A DNA stretch of 14,563 bases from Acidobacteriota bacterium (lineage in GTDB: Bacteria > Acidobacteriota > Terriglobia > UBA7540): contig JAJYJL010000055.1 in the NCBI GenBank assembly GCA_021789565.1, positions 1-14,563 on the forward strand, in the 5' to 3' direction. This document shows, in pieces, positions 8,977 through 14,563 of the stretch. The translations under genes were made by a program, and so were the position numbers. Every line of letters begins with the position of its first letter. Position 1 is the stretch's first letter. The notes under the pieces were generated by a model that was not told the origin of the DNA, did not search any database, and saw only the letters and a program-made list of their open reading frames with translations.

Positions 8977-10074
8977 CTACTTGATGTTGCTTGAGGATTT
9001 TATGGAAGGCTCCTCAGAGTGCTCGCTGAGTTGTTTGAATTTAGCAAATTCCTGTTCTGCTTTTTCCGGTTTGTGCTGCCTTCGATAGACTGTTCCCAGC
9101 AGGTAGTGTGCTTTTGCAAAGCTGCTGTCGAGTTGAATGGACAATCGGGCATGCTTTTCAGCGCCACGAAGGTCGTTCTTTTCCATCAGCGCTTTCCCCA
9201 TGATCCAGTGGTTCCGCGCTGATCGCGGATTAATTTGAATTGCTTTTCCGATGCACTGCAATGCTTTATCGGCCTGCCCGTTTTTCACGAGCATGTTGGC
9301 TTGGTTTGCGTAAGGCCAGTCGTCCTTGGCGTGGACCTCGGCCGCCACACGCTCGGCTTTCTCGAACATGGTGTCTGCCTCGGCAATTTTCCCCACGGCC
9401 TCGTAAGACAGTGCCAGATTGTCGTAAGCCCGGTAGTACTTTGGGTTGAGAGCGATCAGTTTCTTGAAGGTTTCAATGGCTGGCCCAAAGTTGTTTTGTG
9501 TCTGGTACACCCGGCCCAACGCATAAAGCGATTCCTCGTCATCAGGTTGAAGCGCCAGCGCAGCCCGCAGTTCCTGTTCAGCCAAAACATATTCTTTATA
9601 GAAGACCAGGGTCAATCCCATCAGTTTGAGGCCTTCAGGGTTCTTGCTATCCTGAGCAAGAAGCTTTTGGAGTGTCCGGCCTGCGTACTGAACTTTCTGT
9701 TCCATCAGGTAGCTATAAGCAAGTAGCACCTGGCCCTGCTCTGAACGTGGGTAGCGTCGTAAAAATGACTTGGACGCCGATTCGGCCTTCGTGAATTTGC
9801 GGGACTTGATATACGCGCGGATGAGGTCCAGTTCGATGTCCTGGGATCCCGGGCACAGGTCCAACGCCGATCTGAATTCTGCGACAGCCTGGCCATATTG
9901 ATTCTGACCCATCAAGTCCCTGCCTTGCTGAGCCAGGTTTTGAGCCTGCTCACAGGAAGGACTACCCGGAACTGGAGTCAAACGGGCTGACTGGGCCAGA
10001 GTCTCAGACACGAATGTCCCCAGTAAAACCAGGAACAACGGAACGTAACACCACTTCTTCGTGTGCCGGATCAT
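8977..10074 (-). CDS. Exported TPR-repeat protein
   Basis: A 365-residue protein read leftwards, start ATG at 10074. The N-terminus (MIRHTKKW, then the hydrophobic CYVPLFLVLLGTFV and ETLAQS) is a signal peptide with a likely cut near residue 27, placing the protein in the periplasm. Most of the rest, about 44-350, is a run of tetratricopeptide repeats with the usual small/aromatic pattern, for example NPEGLKLMGLTLVFYKEYVLAE, DDEESLYALGRVYQTQNNF and NPKYYRAYDNLALSYEAVGK. TPR arrays bind other proteins; no enzyme domain is visible and the partner is unknown. The tail is polar and Ser-rich. No good Shine-Dalgarno sequence precedes the start. It converges on the glycosidase gene with a 56-bp gap and probably has its own promoter. 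Confidence 0.88.
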   Translation of the reverse strand: MIRHTKKWCYVPLFLVLLGTFVSETLAQSARLTPVPGSPSCEQAQNLAQQGRDLMGQNQYGQAVAEFRSALDLCPGSQDIELDLIRAYIKSRKFTKAESASKSFLRRYPRSEQGQVLLAYSYLMEQKVQYAGRTLQKLLAQDSKNPEGLKLMGLTLVFYKEYVLAEQELRAALALQPDDEESLYALGRVYQTQNNFGPAIETFKKLIALNPKYYRAYDNLALSYEAVGKIAEADTMFEKAERVAAEVHAKDDWPYANQANMLVKNGQADKALQCIGKAIQINPRSARNHWIMGKALMEKNDLRGAEKHARLSIQLDSSFAKAHYLLGTVYRRQHKPEKAEQEFAKFKQLSEHSEEPSIKSSSNIK

Positions 10075-10872
10075 AACGCGCGTTGGGGTTGCCTCGGAAC
10101 TTGCCCTCTGGCCATGTGCGTCCCAATTCTCAGGTTTGGCCGGAGAGTATCATGACAAGCCATCCCCCCTTCGATATTAACTCACCCCGCGTCGCGGATT
10201 CCCAAATTTCCCTCCCCCATGTCTTCGATGTATGGCCAGCCCGGGAGCCTGTTGGGAGTTGAGCTAAAAGAGGCCGGCAGGTAAGTTTGAAGTATGGGAG
10301 TTGCCCGTGAGTAGAGGCGGTGCAAGTGTGCCGAACCGCTCGAAGTTGAGGAAGTGGAGCGACCAATGCATGAATTGTTCGATAGCCTGCCTTTTCGGGT
10401 TTTGAAGCCGCAGAGGGCCTGGCAGATCATCTCCCAGCTTGAGAGCCTGAAAAGATGCTGGTAACGGAGATTGCGGTCGACTGGGGCCGCGTCAGTGAAG
10501 CTTTTGTTCTTTGGTGGAGACATATGGAGTTCGGGGAGTGAATGGAAACAAATGGTGTACGCTTTGACGTTGATTTATGTGCGCTCGTTGAAGCTAACCC
10601 TTTCCGCACGAGCTGGATGCAGCCTCTTCCTGTAGATCCTGTAGTTTCTCCTATATACAGCTTCCCTGTAGTAGACAACAGAAAAATGTGGAAACTCGGC
10701 GATGCCGCCCACAACGCTGCGCCCCCACCATGGAGGGCTGGGAAGAGCTGTTTCCCCCAAACTCACACGGTTCTAAGAACTCAACTGGCCACCCGAAAAT
10801 ACACGCGTAACAAGCGCTTCCGGCGCACGCTCCCCTCTTGCATAAACACGATCAAGGTTGATGAAATTTTTG
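10075..10872. other. Gene-poor stretch, possibly decayed sequence
   Basis: About 0.8 kb between the TPR gene and the promoter of the fluoride-switch operon. Several short frames exist but none looks like a protein. The best are MTSHPPFDINSPRVADSQ from ATG 10152 (36 codons, with GGAGAG upstream) and a 118-codon frame from ATG 10542 with odd composition that ends inside the putative promoter. Three TCCTGTAG/CCCTGTAG copies (CTGTAG at 10630, 10639 and 10666, offsets 9 and 27) form a small direct-repeat cluster. The mixture suggests remnants of rearranged or mobile DNA rather than an active gene. No tRNA or CRISPR was seen. Confidence 0.5.
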
Positions 10873-10901
10873 TTGCGATAGGTCACCGGCTGTTGTAGAG
10901 T
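10873..10901 (+). promoter_or_regulatory. Probable promoter of the fluoride-switch/hyf operon
   Basis: TTGCGA at 10873-10878 (4 of 6), a 17-nt spacer and TAGAGT at 10896-10901 (4 of 6) predict transcription starting near 10908, a few bases before the first riboswitch stem at 10911. That fit with the aptamer start supports the assignment despite the modest boxes. Confidence 0.45.
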
Positions 10902-10910
10902 GGCGATTCA

Positions 10911-10967
10911 CGGTGATGGAGCGCCACCGTTAAAGGTCTCGGAATACCGTGACTAATGGCTCCTACC
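10911..10967 (+). promoter_or_regulatory. Fluoride riboswitch (crcB-motif aptamer)
   Basis: All parts of the crcB motif are present in order. P1 is CGGTG 10911-10915 with CACCG 10925-10929, enclosing loop ATGGAGCGC. Then comes the TTAAAG linker, followed by P2 GTCTCGG 10936-10942 with CCGTGAC 10947-10953 (one T-T mismatch, AATA loop). The segment TAATGGCTCCTACC ends the aptamer. Loop bases GGAGC 10918-10922 pair with GCTCC 10959-10963 to make the conserved pseudoknot. This is the layout of the well-studied Thermotoga petrophila and Bacillus cereus fluoride aptamers, which share GATG in the first loop and a CTAC-type end. The RNA binds fluoride with magnesium ions. It overlaps the following terminator. 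Confidence 0.93.
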
Positions 10968-10994
10968 TGATTGCTGGGTAGGGGCCTTTTTTTT
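10958..10994 (+). terminator. Intrinsic terminator forming the riboswitch expression platform
   Basis: Stem GGCTCCTACC 10958-10967 pairs with GGTAGGGGCC 10977-10986 (one G-T pair), 9-nt loop, then eight T at 10987-10994. The left arm contains GCTCC, the same bases used in the aptamer pseudoknot, so the two folds exclude each other. Fluoride-bound RNA should avoid the terminator and unbound RNA should stop here, giving an ON switch for the genes starting 15 nt later. Confidence 0.9.
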
Positions 10995-11009
10995 ATGCCT
11001 GGTGACTGA

Positions 11010-11960
11010 ATGCTGTCTCACATTGTTTATAACCTGGTGCAAGTGGCCGTCGTGATGGGTTTCGCGCCGTTGGTTGCAGGAGTCATCGATCGTCTGAAAG
11101 AGATGGTGCAGTCGAAACGTGGGCCCAGTATTCTGCAGCCTTACCGGGACATCTGGAAGCTGTTCCACAAGGATCAGGTGATTTCCGAGCAGAGTTCGTG
11201 GATATTTCGTTTCACGCCCTACGTGGTTTTTGTCGCGCCCATCTTTGTAACACTACTCATTCCCGTACTGACGAACTACCCGCTGTTTTTTGCTTTCATG
11301 GGTGACATGCTTGCCGGTGGGTTTGTCCTGGCGCTGGGCGGTTTCTTTGCCACGCTGGCGGGGGTTGACACCGCAAACCCCTATGGTCCCATGGGAGCGA
11401 GCCGGACCCGGCTGGTCGGTTTCCTTGCCGAGCCCGTTTTCATGACCGTTTTCTTCACAGTTTCTTTCGTAGCAGGATCAACAATTCCCTACATCGTGCA
11501 GGAACAATGGGTGAAGCCCTCCTCCAACTTTTTTGAACCTGCTCACGTTCTGATCGTTCTTGCTTTCTTCATTTTGATTCTGGCCGAAGGCGGGCGCATT
11601 CCCGTTGACAACCCCTCCGGCCACTTTGAATTGGCCATGATCGATGAATCGAAAGGCCTTGAGTACTCAGGGCCTGCGGCAGCCCTGATGAAGTGGGGCG
11701 GAGAAATGGAGCTCTTTGTGCTGATCTGCATTTTGCTGAATGTTCTGGTCACACCGTGGGGTTTGGCCCAAAGCACAGATCCGGGGGCCATTCTGTTGGC
11801 AGTTCCGGCCGTCCTGCTCAAGATTTTTCTGCTTGTCCTGGTTTTAGTAATTGTCGAGAGCTCGCTTGCGAAGTTGCGGCTGTTTCGAATCAGCGAATTT
11901 CTAGGTGCCGCTTTCATCATTTCGGTGGCCGCAATGATCAGTTGGCTCTTTGCGGTGTGA
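11010..11960 (+). CDS. hyfC: Hydrogenase-4/formate hydrogenlyase membrane subunit, NuoH-like
   Basis: A 316-residue polytopic membrane protein of the HyfC/HycD/NuoH (complex I subunit 1) family, about the usual length. Family signatures visible: KRGPSILQPYRDIWKLFHKD near 35-55, LAGVDTANPYGPMGASR near 120, and EGGRIPVDNPSGHFELAMIDE near 190-210, the charged loop that in NuoH relatives connects the peripheral arm to the membrane arm. Around eight hydrophobic helices are apparent. In group 4 [NiFe] hydrogenases this subunit anchors the catalytic module and couples electron flow to ion movement. It is the first gene after the fluoride riboswitch, with a weak GGTGA four bases before ATG 11010. hyfC is usually preceded by hyfB; none is found here. 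Family assignment is firm, the exact complex is not. Confidence 0.93.
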   Translation: MLSHIVYNLVQVAVVMGFAPLVAGVIDRLKEMVQSKRGPSILQPYRDIWKLFHKDQVISEQSSWIFRFTPYVVFVAPIFVTLLIPVLTNYPLFFAFMGDMLAGGFVLALGGFFATLAGVDTANPYGPMGASRTRLVGFLAEPVFMTVFFTVSFVAGSTIPYIVQEQWVKPSSNFFEPAHVLIVLAFFILILAEGGRIPVDNPSGHFELAMIDESKGLEYSGPAAALMKWGGEMELFVLICILLNVLVTPWGLAQSTDPGAILLAVPAVLLKIFLLVLVLVIVESSLAKLRLFRISEFLGAAFIISVAAMISWLFAV

Positions 11961-11978
11961 TCCCGAGAGAAAGGTACT

Positions 11979-12677
11979 GTGACGGTGATAGCATCTGCAA
12001 TTCCGGTTTCTTTCCTTCCTCAGCTCAACGCCCTGGCAGGCGGGCTGTTTCTCCTGTGTACATTCGGCATGGTGGCAACGCGCCAGGTTCAGGGCTGTAT
12101 GCGGCTTTTCATATGGCAATCGGTTTTTCTTGCTCTGTCGGCTTTCCTGCTGGGTCTCCACCCGGTGGTTTGGGACCTGCTGGGTGTTGGCGCAATCAAT
12201 CTGATTAACAAACCGATTCTCATTCCCTGGTTGCTTCGTAAGACTGTGCCGGGGGAAGTCTATACACGCCGCGAAATTGAGCAGGCACTGAACATTCCGA
12301 TTTCTTTGCTTATGTCGCTCGGCCTCGCGATCGCCGCGTATCTGATTACTTCGCCGTGGCTGAAGATTCCGGCCGGCCCGTCGGTGGGTGTGAACCTCCC
12401 GATTGGGTTGGCAGCGCTGCTGCTTGGAGCGTTCACGCTCACTGTGCGCCGCGAGGCGGTCCCTCAACTGCTCGGGCTGTTGTCCATGGAGAACGGGGCG
12501 TTTTTTGCAAGCATCGCCCTTGCTCCAACACTTCACCTGTTTATCGAATTGGTGGTTGCGTTTGACGTTCTGATTGCTGTCTTTGTCATCGGAGTTCTCA
12601 CTCGGGCGATGCAGGAGCACATCGGGACAACGAACGTCGGTTCTCTCGCGACGCTGAAGGAGGAACCACGGCCGTGA
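11979..12677 (+). CDS. hyfE: Hydrogenase-4 membrane subunit E
   Basis: 232 residues from GTG 11979 (AGAAAGG just upstream; the GTG at 11985 is an alternative start). Hydrophobic throughout, with six or seven probable membrane helices. The motifs INKPILIPWLLRK, LTVRREAVPQLLGLLSMENGAFF and FDVLIAVFVIGVLTRAMQEH are those of HyfE, which carries a NuoK-like helix set with the buried Glu of the SMENG segment. E. coli HyfE is about 216 residues, so the length is normal. It follows hyfC by 18 nt and its TGA overlaps the next start codon (GTGA at 12674-12677), so the genes are translationally coupled. Role: part of the proton-translocating membrane arm of a hydrogenase-4-type complex. Confidence 0.92.
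   Translation: MTVIASAIPVSFLPQLNALAGGLFLLCTFGMVATRQVQGCMRLFIWQSVFLALSAFLLGLHPVVWDLLGVGAINLINKPILIPWLLRKTVPGEVYTRREIEQALNIPISLLMSLGLAIAAYLITSPWLKIPAGPSVGVNLPIGLAALLLGAFTLTVRREAVPQLLGLLSMENGAFFASIALAPTLHLFIELVVAFDVLIAVFVIGVLTRAMQEHIGTTNVGSLATLKEEPRP
12658..12664 (+). promoter_or_regulatory. Strong ribosome binding site for hyfF
   Basis: AAGGAGG inside the end of hyfE, 9 nt before GTG 12674. It supports the GTG start and the stop-start overlap. Confidence 0.75.
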
Positions 12678-13309
12678 CTCTGGTTGCAATCCTGGTCTTT
12701 CCTCTGTTGGCCTCGATCTTATGCTGGACGCCTGCGATCGGCCGAAAGGTCGCCTCGGCCCTGACCCTGGTGAATTGCGTTGCTCTTTTGGGTCTGGCGG
12801 TTTGGGCGACACACCGGGTTATTGTACAGGGCAGGGTTGTCGCCATTCCGGGTTGGATCGAAATGGATGCGTTGGGTGCGCTAATCCTGCTCCTGGTCAC
12901 AGCGGTCGGCGTTACGGCTTCCCTTTACTCTCTTGGCTACATGAAGAGAACAACCCACGACGCGTCCGTGCTGCACCACTACTACGGAAATTTCAATCTT
13001 TTCATCTTCTCGATGGTTGCAGTACCTGTCGTGGTTGGGCCGAGCGTTGCGTGGCTTGCCGTTGAGCTGACCACGCTTCTTTCAGTACTGTTGGTCGGCT
13101 TTGAGAGCAACCGGGAAGCGTTGGAAGAATTATTGATAGCTCATTTCAGACTGGCACGGGAAGTTGTCGAAGGGGAAATCCACCGTCGTGTAGCGACGGG
13201 CGAATCAGTTGAGAGTTACGAGCCGCATGAATCGACGCTGGCGATTCTCTATCGGATTTTCCGCAAAGGCTGCAAGGCAGATGGGTTGGCGGGACCGTCG
13301 TCCAGATAG
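12674..13309 (+). CDS. hyfF: Truncated hydrogenase-4 subunit F with a foreign C-terminal tail
   Basis: 211 residues; intact HyfF, a Mrp/NuoL-type antiporter-like subunit, is near 480-520. Residues 1 to about 152 fit the family: several N-terminal helices, then DALGALILLLVTAVGVTASL, SLGYM and AVELTTLLSVLLVGFESNREALEE. Where family members continue into the AAWKY-type helix, this frame switches near base 13128 to LLIAHFRLAREVVEGEIH and on to a stop at 13309, about 60 hydrophilic, charged residues unlike a membrane protein. The central antiporter helices with the key buried lysines are missing, so proton-channel function is unlikely. I do not recognise the tail. The junction points to deletion or recombination in the genome, or a chimeric assembly. 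Whether the short protein is made is unknown; it has a good ribosome binding site. Confidence 0.85.
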   Translation: MTLVAILVFPLLASILCWTPAIGRKVASALTLVNCVALLGLAVWATHRVIVQGRVVAIPGWIEMDALGALILLLVTAVGVTASLYSLGYMKRTTHDASVLHHYYGNFNLFIFSMVAVPVVVGPSVAWLAVELTTLLSVLLVGFESNREALEELLIAHFRLAREVVEGEIHRRVATGESVESYEPHESTLAILYRIFRKGCKADGLAGPSSR

Positions 13310-13319
13310 GTTCACGCTG

Positions 13320-13380
13320 AAGGAGGTCTCTGATCGTGCATCGCTTGTCCGACCCTCTCCTGAGAATTTCGTACTTATGA
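13320..13380 (+). promoter_or_regulatory. Strong SD and 14-codon leader ORF overlapping the zinc-ribbon/HEAT gene start
   Basis: AAGGAGG at 13320-13326 lies 9 nt before GTG 13336, which opens a 14-codon frame (VHRLSDPLLRISYL) ending in TGA 13378-13380. That stop overlaps the ATG at 13377 (ATGA). The downstream gene has no good SD of its own, so it may be translated by coupling to this leader. The leader may equally be a chance frame. Confidence 0.4.
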
Positions 13381-13778
13381 GCATTACCTATTTTTGTCCT
13401 TCCTGCTGGAGCGAAGTTGGAGCGGCGACCACCTGCCCTAACTGTGGTGCTGATCTGCAGGATTTTTCAGGCAGGACCTATGAGCAGAAGTTAATCATTG
13501 CTCTGAGGCATCCTGAACCCACCGTGCCCATTCGTGCTGCAACGATCCTTGGTGAACTGGGATCTCATGTGGCGGTTGAGCCATTGATTGATGTTGCCAC
13601 GTCTGTTGACGATCCCTACATCCAGGAAGCAGCGGTCGTGGCCCTCGGACGTATTGGAGATAATCGAGCTCTTTCGTGCCTGGATCGTCTTAGCCGGCAA
13701 GGGGCGGTGCGGGTCAGGGCGGCTGCGGAGCGTGCGCTCAAAAACTTAAAAGGTCGACGAGATGCGACGAAAGGGTGA
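13377..13778 (+). CDS. Small zinc-ribbon plus HEAT-repeat protein
   Basis: 133 residues from ATG 13377. I chose this start because the predicted protein begins directly with a clean domain; upstream in the same frame (from 13209) there is no recognisable sequence. Residues 7-23 are a zinc ribbon, CPSC then nine residues then CPNC (Cys 7, 10, 20, 23). Residues about 35-125 are HEAT/PBS-lyase-like helical repeats: VPIRAATILGELG, VAVEPLIDVATSVDDPYIQE, AAVVALGRIGDNRAL and VRVRAAAERAL. Such small proteins act as binding adaptors; no catalytic residue is seen. The last 17 nt overlap the start of the ATPase gene at 13762, so the pair is very likely co-translated and may form one complex. The surroundings suggest a transferred module rather than part of the hyf operon. 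Confidence 0.82.
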   Translation: MSITYFCPSCWSEVGAATTCPNCGADLQDFSGRTYEQKLIIALRHPEPTVPIRAATILGELGSHVAVEPLIDVATSVDDPYIQEAAVVALGRIGDNRALSCLDRLSRQGAVRVRAAAERALKNLKGRRDATKG

Positions 13779-14563
13779 ATCCGCAAGCAAATGGGGCCAT
13801 GGAACATCCAGCCAAGCTCGAGGGATTCGCTTCTTTGATCGGGAACGCGAATCACATCGTATTGAGAAAGCCTTCCGGAAAAAAGAAAGCATGATGATTT
13901 CCGGCCCCGCCGATATCGGGAAGACGGCTCTCATGTGGAATGTGATTCGGAATCTTCCTCGCGACCTTGCCGGAAAGTATCTCTACCTGGCTGGTTTCAA
14001 AGATCTGCAAAACCTGTTGCGGAGTCTCATTAAGGCCCTCCATGAAACCAAAAGTCCAGCACTCCGCCAGCAACTCAAGGCGGAGGGCGTCTCATCTGTG
14101 AATTTCGACATCTGGCTGAAAACCCTTCCGAGCGCAAGGTTGAAGGGGATACTTTACCGCGCGGCCCAATCGGGCGATTATCGGGTCATCCTCGACCACG
14201 TTCCGCTCCTGACACATGCCAGGGCAAAGATCATTAAAGAGCTTTTCTGGATGCGCGATACTCCGGTTTATCTGCTCATGCGGGACGATCAGGAATTCCG
14301 GATCGCACAATTCGCCCGATTTTTCTATTGGAGTGACCGCCAATGCCTGACTTTGGGGCCGCTGCCCGAGACTTCGGCCTGTGAGTTACTGGAAGCGTGC
14401 ATTGAGAGGTTTCATTTGTCCAGATTTGACCTGGAAGGGGGTGTGCGACATAGAAGTAACAATTCTCGCGTTCGTGTTTATTGTGGCCCCGGTCTTAGTG
14501 TATATGGTACACTAAGAGTAGGAGGCCACCACTATGTCGGAACCACTCGCGACTCTGGAGAAA
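13762..14563 (+). CDS. AAA/STAND-like ATPase, C-terminus lost or interrupted near 14440
   Basis: The frame from ATG 13762 stays open to the window edge (267 codons). Residues 24-40 hold RFFDRERESHRIEKAF, the entry motif of ORC/Cdc6- and STAND-like AAA ATPases. Walker A is GPADIGKT (48-55), a variant of GPAGIGKT with Asp in place of Gly. Walker B is RVILDHV with D145; the usual second acidic residue is His. TPVYLLMRDD follows as a sensor-1-like strand, then a lid-like region to FHLSRFDLEG (about residue 226). After that, near base 14440, the sequence (RHRSNNSRVRVYCGPG and on) no longer looks like the family, so I suspect an insertion or a junction. The start overlaps the zinc-ribbon/HEAT gene by 17 nt, implying a shared operon. 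Role unknown: a regulator, mobile-element or defence ATPase are all possible. Confidence 0.75.
   Translation, partial: MRRKGESASKWGHGTSSQARGIRFFDRERESHRIEKAFRKKESMMISGPADIGKTALMWNVIRNLPRDLAGKYLYLAGFKDLQNLLRSLIKALHETKSPALRQQLKAEGVSSVNFDIWLKTLPSARLKGILYRAAQSGDYRVILDHVPLLTHARAKIIKELFWMRDTPVYLLMRDDQEFRIAQFARFFYWSDRQCLTLGPLPETSACELLEACIERFHLSRFDLEGGVRHRSNNSRVRVYCGPGLSVYGTLRVGGHHYVGTTRDSGE
14478..14506 (+). promoter_or_regulatory. Possible promoter at the right edge
   Basis: TTATTG 14478-14483, 17-nt spacer, TATATG 14501-14506 (4 of 6 to -10). The -10 box lies inside the palindrome at 14494-14516, as expected for an autoregulated gene. Confidence 0.35.
14494..14516. promoter_or_regulatory. Palindromic operator candidate
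   Basis: CTTAGTGTA 14494-14502 and TACACTAAG 14508-14516 are perfect 9-bp inverted arms around TATGG. The palindrome covers the predicted -10 box and sits 17 nt before the start codon at 14534. This fits a dimeric repressor site such as those of toxin-antitoxin operons. Confidence 0.55.
14534..14563 (+). CDS. Start of an unidentified gene, cut by the window edge
   Basis: ATG 14534 opens MSEPLATLEK before the sequence ends. A very good AGGAGG at 14519-14524 lies 9 nt upstream, with a promoter and palindrome before it. Ten residues are too few to name it; an antitoxin-type regulator or a transposase are both conceivable. It lies in another frame from the ATPase. Confidence 0.55.
   Translation, partial: MSEPLATLEK

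Noticed and set aside
10542..10898. 118-codon + strand frame as a gene
   Set aside because: Odd composition, no domain, SD spacing of only a few bases, and its end runs into the putative riboswitch promoter.
11901..12812. 303-codon open frame on the - strand
   Set aside because: It is antisense to hyfE and hyfF, rich in Arg, Gln and Pro without any domain, and conflicts with two clearly recognised membrane genes.
13209..13376. N-terminal extension of the zinc-ribbon/HEAT protein
   Set aside because: The 56 extra residues are Arg-rich and unlike any domain, and they overlap the end of the hyfF frame; ATG 13377 begins the domain cleanly.
1..14563. CRISPR array, tRNA or rRNA genes
   Set aside because: No regularly spaced direct repeats, no cloverleaf with a T-arm, and no conserved rRNA segments were seen by eye.

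Overview
The window looks like a piece of a moderately GC-rich bacterial chromosome. I favour an Acidobacteriota-type soil bacterium because of the large secreted glycosidase-like proteins, the short palindromic element between genes, and the fluoride-switch/hydrogenase locus. The taxonomy is inference, since no marker gene is present.

Left part (1-8920, + strand): a carbohydrate-related cluster of three large genes. (i) The 3' part of a gene that enters from the left edge; it has a glutamine-amidotransferase-like end and a probable sugar-isomerase-like TIM barrel. (ii) A 1307-residue secreted multidomain protein with an amidotransferase-like N-terminal domain, beta-sandwich domains, a GH42-like TIM barrel and a GH42 trimerisation-like domain. 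(iii) A roughly 1000-residue exported protein whose C-terminal half resembles an alpha-glycosidase barrel. A 165-bp MITE-like element with 18-bp terminal inverted repeats lies between (ii) and (iii).

Middle (8977-10907): one convergent gene for an exported TPR protein on the - strand, then about 0.8 kb with no convincing gene.

Right part (10873-13309, + strand): a probable promoter, a fluoride riboswitch (crcB-motif aptamer) with an overlapping intrinsic terminator, and 15 nt later an operon of hydrogenase-4/formate-hydrogenlyase membrane subunits, hyfC-hyfE-hyfF. This is the most striking part of the window. By its architecture the switch should terminate transcription without fluoride and let the hyf genes be read when fluoride is bound. 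HyfF is broken: about 152 residues match the family and are then replaced by about 60 unrelated ones. No hydrogenase catalytic subunit follows.

Right end (13320-14563): a zinc-ribbon/HEAT-repeat protein overlaps the start of an AAA/STAND-like ATPase. The ATPase loses family-like sequence near 14440. A new promoter, a 9-bp-arm palindrome, a strong ribosome binding site and the first 10 codons of another gene follow, which suggests a mobile element or small regulatory module inserted there. Both hyfF and the ATPase look like victims of rearrangement, so this end of the window is a junction-rich accessory region.
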